From an uncultured Eisenbergiella sp. (lineage in GTDB: Bacteria; Bacillota; Clostridia; Lachnospirales; Lachnospiraceae), in assembly GCA_947627215.1 (NCBI GenBank), contig CANQVD010000003.1:1-64000 (forward strand): a stretch of DNA of 64,000 bases. The letters are read 5' to 3'. The first letter of the stretch is position 1. The number at the start of each line of letters is the position of its first letter. Shown here one piece after another: positions 8,429-15,973 of the stretch. Both the position numbers and the translations under genes were made by a program. The notes under the pieces are model-generated. The model was given only the letters and a program-made list of their open reading frames with translations, ran no database searches and was not told the DNA's origin.

Positions 8429-8464
8429 CAAAAAAAATAAGCAGATACCGAAAGATATCTGCTT
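8429..8464 (-). terminator. Leader hairpin with U-tract (putative attenuator 1)
   Basis: On the minus strand AAGCAGATA / TATCTGCTT with an 8-base loop, then ATTTTTTTT. It lies between the promoter at 8506-8534 and the gene that starts at 8342, so most transcripts would stop here unless something prevents termination. Confidence 0.7.
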
Positions 8465-8534
8465 GATAAGAAAATTATGCACTTCGTATAATTGTTTACA
8501 AAATAAGTATACCACCGATCTGGATATGGCGCAA
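8465..8534 (-). promoter_or_regulatory. Promoter and conserved leader box 1
   Basis: TTGCGC (8534-8529), 17 bases, TATACT (8511-8506), then the box TGCATAATTTTCTTAT directly before the hairpin. The same box and layout occur at 9800-9869 and 13646-13718. Confidence 0.65.
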
Positions 8535-8667
8535 CAACAAAATGCTAAATGTTGATTTTCCTCACGCTCTTTGACTACCTTGCTATGTAGCTATGTGCTT
8601 CGTTGCTGTCTACGAGCACTCGGAACTTTCTCTCTGCAGGGGCTTCCCATGGGCGAAGGTGCAAAGA

Positions 8668-8696
8668 GAAAAAGGCGCCGCATACCGCAGCGCCTT
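8668..8696 (-). terminator. Terminator of the CAP-protein operon
   Basis: Stem AAGGCGCTGC/GCGGCGCCTT with a 5-base loop, followed by TTT on the minus strand, 8 bases after the stop codon at 8704. Confidence 0.8.
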
Positions 8697-8703
8697 ATCC
8701 CGA

Positions 8704-9228
8704 TCAGTACCCAAACTCGGTTGCATAGAAGCATTCTCCATTGCACCAGTATGCTGCAACCGCAGCATATTTCCACGGTGCATAAAGGATATTGTCTTTA
8801 TGAGATGGGGATCCCATGAGTCCATCAAACGCAAATTGGGCGTCAATTCGGTTTACACGCGAAAGGTTTTCTCCCATCTCTTTCCAGGGACCGCCAATAA
8901 AAGCAGTGGCAAATATCGTACTATCCGGCCTTGTATGTGACCAGCATACAGAAGCCTCCTGCGAACGCAGACAAGCGACCGCATACAGATTTGCATCCCA
9001 CTCCAATGGCGTAATGCCGGCATCTTCTCTGGCTTTATTCATAAACTGAAAAAGTTCAAGAGACGATGCAAGTTCAGGATTATTGAGGTCCTCTGTGTCA
9101 TCCTTCTGTTCCTGTACGGTTCCTGTTTGCGTTTCTGCGGCGATCATATTATCCATGACACATGACATGGTAAGAAGAAAGGCCGTGCTAAGGGACAAAA
9201 AACCTATCGCCAATTTATTGATTCTCAT
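8704..9228 (-). CDS. Secreted CAP-domain (SCP/PR1-like) protein 1
   Basis: 174 residues. AAAGGAGG lies 5 bases before the ATG at 9228 (MRINKLAIGFLS); the ATG at 9231 is also possible. A signal sequence covers residues 1-30. A CAP domain follows: an N-terminal helix with NKAREDAGITPLEW, then CWSHTRPD (His), MGENLSR (Glu) and SPSHKDNIL (second His), the usual His/Glu cleft residues. A conserved Cys pair near the end may form a disulphide. CAP proteins act outside the cell; the plasmid role is unknown. It is paired with a second CAP gene 30 bases upstream. Confidence 0.9.
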   Translation of the reverse strand: MRINKLAIGFLSLSTAFLLTMSCVMDNMIAAETQTGTVQEQKDDTEDLNNPELASSLELFQFMNKAREDAGITPLEWDANLYAVACLRSQEASVCWSHTRPDSTIFATAFIGGPWKEMGENLSRVNRIDAQFAFDGLMGSPSHKDNILYAPWKYAAVAAYWCNGECFYATEFGY

Positions 9229-9258
9229 CATTTCCTCCTTTCGAGGGATGCCGCGTGG

Positions 9259-9741
9259 CTACCCCTCAAACAACATGACAGTTACTACGGCATCCTTTCC
9301 CTTCAGGGTATAAATGCCTACTCGCGTGTAGTCTGGCGCAACCATATTCGCCAGATGTGTAGGGCTGCTTATGAACCCTTCAAAAACTGCCTGCGCATGG
9401 TCGCTCTTAAAAGTTTTCCTGCGCGCAAGGTTTTCGCCGGCTACCATCGCATCCGGATGTTCAGCCAGGACGAGGCTGCAGCCGGTCCCGCCCTCAGGTC
9501 CAGGCCGTGTGTGGGAAAAAGATTCCATTACTTCGCCCGCCCGCACGATTGCGAGCTCCAGAAGTCCCTCATCTCCTTCCAGTACATTCAGTCCCATCTG
9601 GGTCCGATAGTCGTTGAGCATCCCCAACAATTCCTGATCGGCATCCGCTGTGCCCATCGTCTTGATGCTGCCTGTGCCAGTGATCATAATAACGACCACT
9701 GCCAGGATGGACAGTACCTGCCAGATTTTTTTTGCCAACAT
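9259..9741 (-). CDS. Secreted CAP-domain (SCP/PR1-like) protein 2
   Basis: 160 residues from MLAKKIWQVLSILAVVVIM; AGGAGG is 8 bases before this ATG (9741) and 2 before the ATG at 9747. A signal peptide or anchor (residues 4-24) precedes a CAP domain with ELLGMLNDYRTQMGL, SFSHTRPG, AGENLA and SSPTHLANM. It is about as long as the first CAP protein but clearly diverged. It is first in the operon, behind the attenuator-like leader at 9764-9869. Confidence 0.9.
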   Translation of the reverse strand: MLAKKIWQVLSILAVVVIMITGTGSIKTMGTADADQELLGMLNDYRTQMGLNVLEGDEGLLELAIVRAGEVMESFSHTRPGPEGGTGCSLVLAEHPDAMVAGENLARRKTFKSDHAQAVFEGFISSPTHLANMVAPDYTRVGIYTLKGKDAVVTVMLFEG

Positions 9742-9763
9742 GGTCATCACCTCCTCTCTGCCG

Positions 9764-9803
9764 CAAAAAAATAAGGGCCTTCTGTTCACCAGAAAACCCT
9801 TAT
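9764..9803 (-). terminator. Leader hairpin with U-tract (putative attenuator 2)
   Basis: On the minus strand ATAAGGG...CCCTTAT with an inner TTCTG/CAGAA stem, then seven T. It ends only about 10 bases upstream of the CAP2 ribosome site, inside the leader, not at the end of a gene. Confidence 0.75.
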
Positions 9804-9869
9804 AAAAATTATGCAGCGTTCAAAATGTTCTTATAAATAAATAGTAATACGATAACACTCTGTTGTCAA
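9800..9869 (-). promoter_or_regulatory. Promoter and conserved leader box 2
   Basis: TTGACA (9869-9864), 17 bases, TACTAT (9846-9841); the box CTGCATAATTTTTATA leads straight into the hairpin. It drives the two CAP genes. Confidence 0.75.
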
Positions 9870-9915
9870 CATTTTTTTTGAGATCTCTGGCTGCGCCCCG
9901 ACGCATACGATCCCG

Positions 9916-9950
9916 TTTCGCAAGAACAACGTTCTTTCCATTTTGCGAAA
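9916..9950. promoter_or_regulatory. Inverted repeat upstream of the CAP promoter
   Basis: TTTCGCAA ... TTGCGAAA, 8-bp arms 19 bases apart, with an inner GAAC/GTTC pair. It starts 47 bases upstream of the -35 box at 9869 and may be an operator or activator site. Confidence 0.4.
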
Positions 9951-9986
9951 TGGGTTCAGAACGGCATGGAGCGTCATATTTTGTGC

Positions 9987-10031
9987 AAAAAAAGACCCTG
10001 CTGACTTTCAGTGAAAGCCGACAGAGTCTTT
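9987..10031 (-). terminator. Terminator after the acidic gene 10118-10318
   Basis: On the minus strand AAAGACTCTGTCGGCTTTC / GAAAGTCAGCAGGGTCTTT with few mismatches and a T-run, about 90 bases after the stop at 10118. Confidence 0.75.
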
Positions 10032-10117
10032 CCGCCCCACCCTACATCTTCGGGTCGTTTGACAGACATTGTCTGGATGGTGATCGATGACACATATGTG
10101 GGAGATCATTCTTTTAC

Positions 10118-10318
10118 TTAGATTTGCCCGATGACGGAATTTGCATCTTCGAGATACCCGTAGGATTCATCCAGCATTTCAATAAATCCTTCCATTTCCT
10201 CCCCGCGCTCTCCATACTGCAAGGATTCAGGAAGATTGTCGTGAGCTTCCTGCTCCTCATCCTTGACCTCCTCCAGAATGCTCATCGCCTGTTCTATGAG
10301 ATCAAAGGCTTCTAACAA
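10118..10318 (-). CDS. Small acidic helical protein
   Basis: 66 residues, very acidic and probably all helical (EEVKDEEQEAHDNLPESL). The ORF begins with TTG at 10318 (LLEAFDLIEQAM). The only strong ribosome site, AGAAGGAGG, is about 30 bases further up and no ATG, GTG or TTG in this frame follows it closely, so the true start is uncertain. It has its own promoter (10412-10440). The acidic composition would fit a DNA-mimic or antirestriction-type protein, but this is only a guess. Confidence 0.5.
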   Translation of the reverse strand: MLEAFDLIEQAMSILEEVKDEEQEAHDNLPESLQYGERGEEMEGFIEMLDESYGYLEDANSVIGQI

Positions 10319-10411
10319 ACGCTTTCGTCTCTGCTTGTTCGTGTTTCTCGCCTCCTTCTAAAGACCCTTCTGACTCTCAGAAAAAGCCAGAAGAGCCCTT
10401 TTGTTGTTTTT

Positions 10412-10440
10412 TTTGTATTTGTTGACAGTCCCCGTGTCAA
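10412..10440 (-). promoter_or_regulatory. Promoter for 10118-10318
   Basis: TTGACA (10440-10435), 17 bases, TACAAA. The -35 box is half of an inverted repeat (TTGACA-n7-TGTCAA). A hairpin at 10361-10396 follows in the leader, without the conserved box of the three attenuator leaders. Confidence 0.5.
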
Positions 10441-11045
10441 AGGACATCCGGATCGATCCGTTCGAAGCTGAACACTCCTGTCCAGGGGTCCGCGTCCCAT
10501 CCGAGCTGATCCCGCTCCGTGCGCTTGATACGCTTGTTCCAGGCGCGGCGCAGGTCGTTCCAGTCCGAGAACCCTTCGCTCATGGCCTCTGATGCTGTCA
10601 TCGCCTTCAGCCGCTCCACACGCACGTCCTTCACCAGCAGGAAGATCCGTGCCGCCTTCTTTGGCATCCGAGCGGAAGGGCTCCAGACTCCCGGCCAGGT
10701 ATATCCTTTCCCGTTCGGGAACCGCCTGTCATATTCTGCAACGCCCATTCCTTCGTCCGCAAGGTACATATATCCGACGATCTGATCGGACGTCCCGTCC
10801 GCATACACCGGCGCCCAGGTTTCTTTGACATAGAGGACGTCGCCCTCTTTGTATGGGAGCCGTATCTCATGTGCGTCGCCGTCCTCCCACCAGGACCACG
10901 CGAAGCCGCCGTGGTATCTGCGGATATTCTCCGTCTGAGGCTGCGGCCTGACCGGCAGCCGGAACGCGGTCTTTATGCCTGACCTGACGGCCAGCACCAT
11001 GTCGTTGTCAAAATAGACCGGCTTTGCATGTCTCTCTTTCTGCAC
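10437..11045 (-). CDS. Phage-type ASCH-like ('morphogenetic') protein
   Basis: 202 residues with a GTG start at 11045 set by AAAGGAGG 8 bases upstream. The sequence has the pattern of a family common in phages and prophages: KPVYF near the N-terminus, GDVLYVKETWAPVY, then WSPSARMPKKAARIFLLVKDVRVERLK and AMSEGFSDW, ending DPWTGVFSFERI. This family is often annotated as an ASCH-like or morphogenetic protein; ASCH folds bind nucleic acid. It overlaps the next gene upstream by 38 bases, as in compact phage operons. Confidence 0.75.
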   Translation of the reverse strand: MQKERHAKPVYFDNDMVLAVRSGIKTAFRLPVRPQPQTENIRRYHGGFAWSWWEDGDAHEIRLPYKEGDVLYVKETWAPVYADGTSDQIVGYMYLADEGMGVAEYDRRFPNGKGYTWPGVWSPSARMPKKAARIFLLVKDVRVERLKAMTASEAMSEGFSDWNDLRRAWNKRIKRTERDQLGWDADPWTGVFSFERIDPDVL

Positions 11046-11820
11046 GTGAAATTCCTCCTTTCGGCCTATTCGGCCCCATCTTGGGATCGCGTTTGACCAT
11101 CTCCGGCATCATCACGTCGATCGCCGCACCGTCGCCGATGTGCGCGACGCTCTCGGTATCCCCTCTGCACTCCGCGACCTTTCTGCCGTATTTGACGGCC
11201 TGATCCCTGTTCAGGGCATTGAAATAGCAGAGCGTCGAGCGGCTGCCGTCACGGTCCTCTGTCACGAACAGGTTCGTCCCGCCGAGGTTGCGGCCCATCC
11301 CGAAGGCCGAGAGCATGTACATCGGTTCCCCGCAGGTTTCCCAGACACTGCCGTCATAGAGCAGGTATCTGTCCGCGGCCCTGCGGATCAGCGCCACATC
11401 CTTCTCCTCAGATGAGGATATGATGACGGATCTTTTGGAATATCCCATATCGTCCTCATCAGATCTCTCCGGCACGCAGCGCTCCAGCGTATCTACGATA
11501 TACTGAGGCCGCCGCCAGATCAGGCTGACTGCGTGACCGCGGGCGACCCGGACGGGTTTAAACAGCCGTCCGCGGTACGCCCGGTACTCCTCCGAGAAGA
11601 TACGGCGCTCGCCGTCCATGCGTTCAAAATCCTTCACGCACGCCGCGTCCTCGTACACGGTCCTGAACGTGCGTGTCACCATCGCCACGGGGAAGTCCTC
11701 TGCTGTCACCTCAGGGATCTCAACGTCCACTTTTCTGGGCGTATACATCCTGCGTGGGATCCTGTGCCGCCTTGTGGGCAGGAAATCCACCGACGCTTTG
11801 TATCTGATCGTGAGTCTCAC
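11008..11820 (-). CDS. Hypothetical protein, paralogue of 11856-12620
   Basis: 270 residues; the start is GTG at 11820 (VRLTIRYKASVDFLPTRRHR) with AAAGGAG 7 bases before it. It is about half identical to the next gene upstream over its whole length (VDVEIPEVTAEDFPVAMVT, FERMDGERRIFSEEYRAY, LERCVPE, FGMGRNLGGT, CYFNALNR, MMPEMVKRDP). No family is recognised. It extends 38 bases into the ASCH-like gene, and its extra C-terminal tail may be an artefact of that overlap. Confidence 0.7.
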   Translation of the reverse strand: MRLTIRYKASVDFLPTRRHRIPRRMYTPRKVDVEIPEVTAEDFPVAMVTRTFRTVYEDAACVKDFERMDGERRIFSEEYRAYRGRLFKPVRVARGHAVSLIWRRPQYIVDTLERCVPERSDEDDMGYSKRSVIISSSEEKDVALIRRAADRYLLYDGSVWETCGEPMYMLSAFGMGRNLGGTNLFVTEDRDGSRSTLCYFNALNRDQAVKYGRKVAECRGDTESVAHIGDGAAIDVMMPEMVKRDPKMGPNRPKGGISRAERETCKAGLF

Positions 11821-11855
11821 AGCATCACTCCTTTCACCTCTCACATGCAGGATCT

Positions 11856-12620
11856 TTAGAACTTGTGGTCCTTTTGGGGATCCCGCTTTACCATCTCCGG
11901 CATCAGCACATCGATCACAGCACCGTGGCCGATGCGGGCAACGCTTTCGGTGTCCCCTCTGCGCTCCGCCACACTCCTGCCGTACATGACAGCCTCAGTT
12001 CTGTGAAGGGCGTTGAAATAGCAGCGTGACGAGATGTTCTCGTTGTAGTGCTCGGTCACGGACATGCTCGTCCCGCCGTGATTGCGGCCCAGCCCGAAGG
12101 TCACGATATAATACATCGGCTCCCCACAGGCTTTCCAGGCGCAGCCGTTGAAAAGCAGGTATCTGTCCGCGGCTTTGCGGATCGTCCTCGTATCCTCCTC
12201 CTTAGATGAGGATACGATGATAGAGTTCTCTGTGAACTCACCTTCGTCACTTTCCCAGCTGCAATGCTTCGGCACGCAGCGCTCCAGCGTTTCGGCGATA
12301 TATCCGCCCCTCTTCAGGATCAGGCTGATCGCGGCGCCATGCGTGACCCGCACGGGTTTGAACAGCTGCCCATGATACGCCCGGTATTCCTCCGAGAAGA
12401 TACGGAAATCACTGTCCATGCGCTCAAAGTCCTCATAGCACGCCGCCTTTTCGCATACAGACTGGTATGTGTGCGTCACCATCGCCACGGGGAAATCTTC
12501 CTCTGTCACCTCGGGGATCTCCACGTCCACGTACGCGGGCACACACCTTATGCGGGGGTTCCTGTGCCTCTTTGTGGGCAGGAACATTTCCGTGGCCAGA
12601 AATTCGATCGACAGTTTCAT
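11856..12620 (-). CDS. Hypothetical protein, paralogue of 11008-11820
   Basis: 254 residues from MKLSIEFLATEMFLPTKRHR. The ATG at 12620 overlaps the upstream stop (ATGA) and has GGAGGAGAAGGA before it. It shares the motifs listed for its paralogue and differs mainly at the ends. The fold looks mixed alpha/beta without transmembrane segments. The pair arose by tandem duplication. Confidence 0.7.
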   Translation of the reverse strand: MKLSIEFLATEMFLPTKRHRNPRIRCVPAYVDVEIPEVTEEDFPVAMVTHTYQSVCEKAACYEDFERMDSDFRIFSEEYRAYHGQLFKPVRVTHGAAISLILKRGGYIAETLERCVPKHCSWESDEGEFTENSIIVSSSKEEDTRTIRKAADRYLLFNGCAWKACGEPMYYIVTFGLGRNHGGTSMSVTEHYNENISSRCYFNALHRTEAVMYGRSVAERRGDTESVARIGHGAVIDVLMPEMVKRDPQKDHKF

Positions 12621-13177
12621 TCCTTCTCCTCCTTTTCTTCTTTCATCGCCAGGGCCTTTGCCATCTGCACATACCACTGGCCGTCGATGTCCTCGTCCGT
12701 GATGTCCCGGATCTTTGACGGATCCTTCACCCGTCTCCACCAGCATTCCGCGCCATAGACGATCCGCTTCAGCGAGAACACCCAGATGCCGGGGTTGGTC
12801 ACCGTGCTGGTCTCCAGGACGCCGGTCTCCTCGGTGAACGAGGTGTGCAGCATCCAGGGGAGCTCGCCCAGGTACATGCCCAGATACGTCTTCCCGGCTT
12901 CCTCTCCTGCCATCCTGACAGAACAGAGCGTCCCGGCCTCTCCCCGGTTCCATATCTTTATGGGCTCAGTCTCGATGCCGTTGATCGTCAGCGGAAATTC
13001 GATGTACCTGTATTTGTAGTTCGGGCATTCCCTGCAGGCGTCCTCCGGTATCTCGTGGGCGTTCGCCAGCATCGCACTGCCGTCCTCGCCTCTTAGACAG
13101 CTGCAGACTCCCTTTGTGAGCGTCGGCAGCCAGTACAGGCAGTCGTGCCTTTTGGGATCCTTTTCCTTCTGTTCCAT
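12617..13177 (-). CDS. Cys-rich hypothetical protein
   Basis: 186 residues from MEQKEKDPKRHDCLYWLPT (AAAAGGAGG, 5 bases spacing). Cysteines cluster in the first third (DCLYW, GVCSCLRG, ACRECPNY), suggesting a metal-binding site. The C-terminal part (ECWWRRVKDPSKIRDITDED) is followed by a Glu/Lys tail. No family is recognised. Translation is coupled to the next gene. Confidence 0.65.
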   Translation of the reverse strand: MEQKEKDPKRHDCLYWLPTLTKGVCSCLRGEDGSAMLANAHEIPEDACRECPNYKYRYIEFPLTINGIETEPIKIWNRGEAGTLCSVRMAGEEAGKTYLGMYLGELPWMLHTSFTEETGVLETSTVTNPGIWVFSLKRIVYGAECWWRRVKDPSKIRDITDEDIDGQWYVQMAKALAMKEEKEEKE

Positions 13178-13209
13178 GGTCTCCTCCTTTTCTTTTTTTT
13201 GGGCCTTGT

Positions 13210-13230
13210 GCGTACCCTCCGTGGGTACGC
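13210..13230. repeat. Dispersed palindrome GTACCC-n5-GGGTAC (copy 1)
   Basis: GCGTACCC-n5-GGGTACGC, arms of 8 bp, between the stop at 13237 and the ribosome site of the next gene. Related palindromes lie at 24199-24255, 48624-48648 and 48872-48892. Confidence 0.65.
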
Positions 13231-13236
13231 AGCCCC

Positions 13237-13533
13237 TCATTTCTGTTCTCCTTTCACCACTCTGCTGATGAAGGAATAGAGATACACCATCGCGACGGCG
13301 ATGCCGATCGTGACGCATCCCTGCATCTCGGCGTCTCCGTCCAGTACGGGCATCGCGAGCACCGCAGCGCCAACGACGATCCCGCAGGCACAGACGGCCG
13401 CGATAGCTGTCTCCATCCCGTTCTCCTTCAGAAAGCGGTGGATCTGGATCCTCTTCTTGATCCGATGCCGGATCTTTTTCTGCTCCTGGATCCTTGCATA
13501 CTCGTTTTCGATGAACTTTGCGTACATATCCAT
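13237..13533 (-). CDS. Small membrane protein
   Basis: 98 residues, MDMYAKFIENEYARIQEQKK, AAAGGAG 9 bases before the ATG. A basic amphipathic N-terminal part (residues 1-38) precedes two hydrophobic helices (about 42-62 and 72-90). It is first in the operon that runs to 10437 and follows a strong promoter and attenuator-like leader. Function unknown. Confidence 0.7.
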   Translation of the reverse strand: MDMYAKFIENEYARIQEQKKIRHRIKKRIQIHRFLKENGMETAIAAVCACGIVVGAAVLAMPVLDGDAEMQGCVTIGIAVAMVYLYSFISRVVKGEQK

Positions 13534-13613
13534 CTTGTCCTTCTCCTTTCGATGGAGCAGAGAGCATAGTGTGTGTTCTTGGCCTTTTTGGGGCCCTCCT
13601 CCTTTCTTTGGGC

Positions 13614-13644
13614 ATAAAAAAAGAGCAGAGAAAAAACTCTGCTC
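13614..13644 (-). terminator. Leader hairpin with U-tract (putative attenuator 3)
   Basis: GAGCAGAG-tttttt-CTCTGCTC followed by TTTTTTT on the minus strand, between the promoter at 13690-13718 and the first gene of the operon at 13533. Confidence 0.75.
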
Positions 13645-13645
13645 A

Positions 13646-13718
13646 AAAAAGAAAACTATGCAATCGGCTCAAATTTAATTTACACTTACATTATACTATC
13701 ATCCGGCGTTCCCGTCAA
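13646..13718 (-). promoter_or_regulatory. Promoter and conserved leader box 3
   Basis: TTGACG (13718-13713), 17 bases, TATAAT (13695-13690); then ATTGCATAGTTTTCTTTTTT immediately before the hairpin. Third instance of the promoter-box-hairpin leader. Confidence 0.75.
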
Positions 13719-13744
13719 TCAATTTTCCGGACACAGCGATCCCC

Positions 13745-13872
13745 TGCTATGGCGTGGGTGCCCAGGCCAGTCACTGGTCTCCGTCCTTGGCTCCTCGCGT
13801 TTTCGCATCAGGACACCAGCGACGTTATCCTCATTGACACTCCACACGACTTTAGTCGTGTGGAGTGTCAAT
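13745..13872 (+). mobile_element. Relic 3' end of a TnpB (IS200/IS605-type) element
   Basis: Ends with a long hairpin (GACACTCCACACGACT / AGTCGTGTGGAGTGTC) whose last 30 bases match the right end of the intact TnpB element at 30183. The upstream part (gtgggtgcccaggccagtca) resembles right-end omega-RNA scaffolds of this group. No transposase or tnpB is present. It borders the old end of the CRISPR array. Confidence 0.55.
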
Positions 13873-13898
13873 GCATGCTTCTAAATCCACGTGATCAC

Positions 13899-15857
13899 TT
13901 TAGAATCCACCCGCTCTCGCGAGCGGGAACCCAGCCCTTGCATAGACAATCCGTGCACCCAGATTATTTCAATCCACCCGCTCTTGTGAGCGGGAACCCA
14001 TTGCGACAAGGCCATCGACTGCATCAGTTTTAATCCACCCGCTCTCAGGAGCGGGACCAGGAAAAAAAAAGAAAAATATCGACAACTTATACATTTCAAT
14101 CCACCCGCTCTTACGAGCGGGAACGCCGGTGAGCGTTTTGTTGTGCGCGATCGTCTCATTGCATTTCAATCCACCCGCTCTCACGAGCAGGAACGTGATA
14201 GCGTACGCTGATCATGATGATGTTGCCATTTCAATCCACCCACCCTTTCGAGTGGGAATCAGGTACTACGGATCGATTTTAGGCCCCGGCCATTTCAATC
14301 CACCCGCTCTCGCGAGCGGGACCCGGCGGATCACGATGGAGACAGTGGAACGGCTCATTTCAATCCACCCGCTCTCGCGAGCGGGACCTCCTATAGCCCC
14401 TGCCTTCGATGTCGTGGGTGAGATTTCAATCCACCCGCTCTCACGAGCGGGACCACTACGGGATCGCGCTCATGGCGCTGGAGACGGACATTTCAATCCA
14501 CCCGCTCTCACGAGCGGGACCCGGCGATCCAAATCAGTACACCACTCAACAGATAGAATTTCAATCCACCCGCTCTCACGAGCGGGACCCCGTCGAAATA
14601 GGAATTCATGACTTCCGCGACTATTTCAATCCACCCGCTCTCACGAGCGGGACCAAAATCCCAATCATCCGGCAGGGACAACATTATCATTTCAATCCAC
14701 CCGCTCTCACGAGCGGGACCACGACATAATGATCCTAACGCCACAATATGAGCAGATTTCAATCCACCCGCTCTCACGAGCGGGACCGGGGATTTTTTGT
14801 GATGTGACCCAAGATTGACCAATTTCAATCCACCCGCTCTCACGAGCGGGACCGTGGATTACGATGTGCGGGAGGTGCCGGCGGATGCCATTTCAATCCA
14901 CCCGCTCTCACGAGCGGGACCCACAGTGGGGAACGATACTTAATTCCGCTGTTAAATTTCAATCCACCCGCTCTCACGAGCGGGACCCTGATTGCGTGTT
15001 TAGCTCTAACGTAATTGCCGTTAATTTCAATCCACCCGCTCTCGCGAGCGGGACCCGGCGGATCACGATGGAGACAGTGGAACGGCTCATTTCAATCCAC
15101 CCGCTCTCGCGAGCGGGACCCACGCCGTTAATTGCGTTAATTCTGTTAATTTTTATTTCAATCCACCCGCTCTCACGAGCGGGACTATCATATTCCTGCA
15201 GTTCCGCAGCCTTTTCCTTAAATTTCAATCCACCCGCTCTCGCCACCCGCTCTCGCAAGCGGGACCTTGGGAACGTATCCAAGCCCACGACTTTAGTCGT
15301 GCGGAGTGTCAAGAGCGGGAACCAGGTACTACGAATCGATTTTAGGCCCCGACCATTTCAATCCACCCGCTCTCACGAGCGGGACCTTCCACCGAGCGGA
15401 CTCCCCGCTTGTATGCAGCAGCCATTTCAATCCACCCGCTCTCACGAGCGGGACCGATGCCGCCGGCGGTGTAGGTTTCGTAGATTTTCTATTTCAATCC
15501 ACCCGCTCTCACGAGCGGGACCGTACACCTGTGCGCAATGGCAGCGGACAGTACACCATTTCAATCCACCCGCTCTCACGAGCGGGACCGAGACAGCGCC
15601 CACCACGGTGACAGAGCCCCCGCGATTTCAATCCACCCGCTCTCACGAGCGGGACCACGTTGCGCGCACAGATGTGCGCAATGCAAGCGATTTCAATCCA
15701 CCCGCTCTCACGAGCGGGACCGCGGATTCCCTGACAGCCTCCAGATACAGAGGTTAAATTTCAATCCACCCGCTCTCACGAGCGGGACCCTCCCGTACCC
15801 TGCCGCCAGCATGCAGCTTCGCCCAATTTCAATCCACCCGCTCTCACGAGCGGGACT
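13899..15857 (-). CRISPR. Type I-C CRISPR array, about 30 repeats
   Basis: The 32-base repeat, read on the minus strand, is GGTCCCGCTCGTGAGAGC followed by GGGTGGATTGAAAT, the typical I-C ending. Spacers are 31-37 bases. The leader side is at 15858 because the repeats at low coordinates (13899, 13966, 14027, 14093, 14163, 14228) are degenerate. The spacer at 14324-14356 is identical to 15056-15088, and 14260-14291 is nearly identical to 15324-15354. The repeat at 15222 has an internal 13-base duplication, and at 15284-15323 a TnpB-element tail has replaced most of a repeat. The spacer at 14590-14622 matches the plasmid's own rep gene. Confidence 0.98.
15284..15312 (+). mobile_element. TnpB-element tail inside the CRISPR array
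   Basis: CCCACGACTTTAGTCGTG followed by CGGAGTGTCAA matches the right end of the TnpB element at 30183 and the relic at 13872. It is followed by only the last 11 bases of a repeat (15313-15323), so it interrupts the array. Confidence 0.7.
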
Positions 15858-15973
15858 GCAAATTCTTCCCGATTTTGCAGTGATTTTACTCAGCCGCTTG
15901 CGAAAAACGGCAGTTTTCTACGGTCTTTCGTACATATTCTGACACCGCAGGCCGAAAATCCGGTGCGAACCGT
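15858..15973 (-). promoter_or_regulatory. CRISPR leader
   Basis: The 116 bases between the first repeat and the next gene. On the minus strand it is AT-rich near the repeat and contains a short inverted repeat (tgcaaaatcgggaagaatttgca-like, 15858-15882). Promoter activity is expected here for the array but no clear -35/-10 pair was found. Confidence 0.6.

Noticed and set aside
14129-15942. Several long reading frames across the CRISPR array
   Set aside because: They are made of repeats translated again and again; no ribosome site and no homology.
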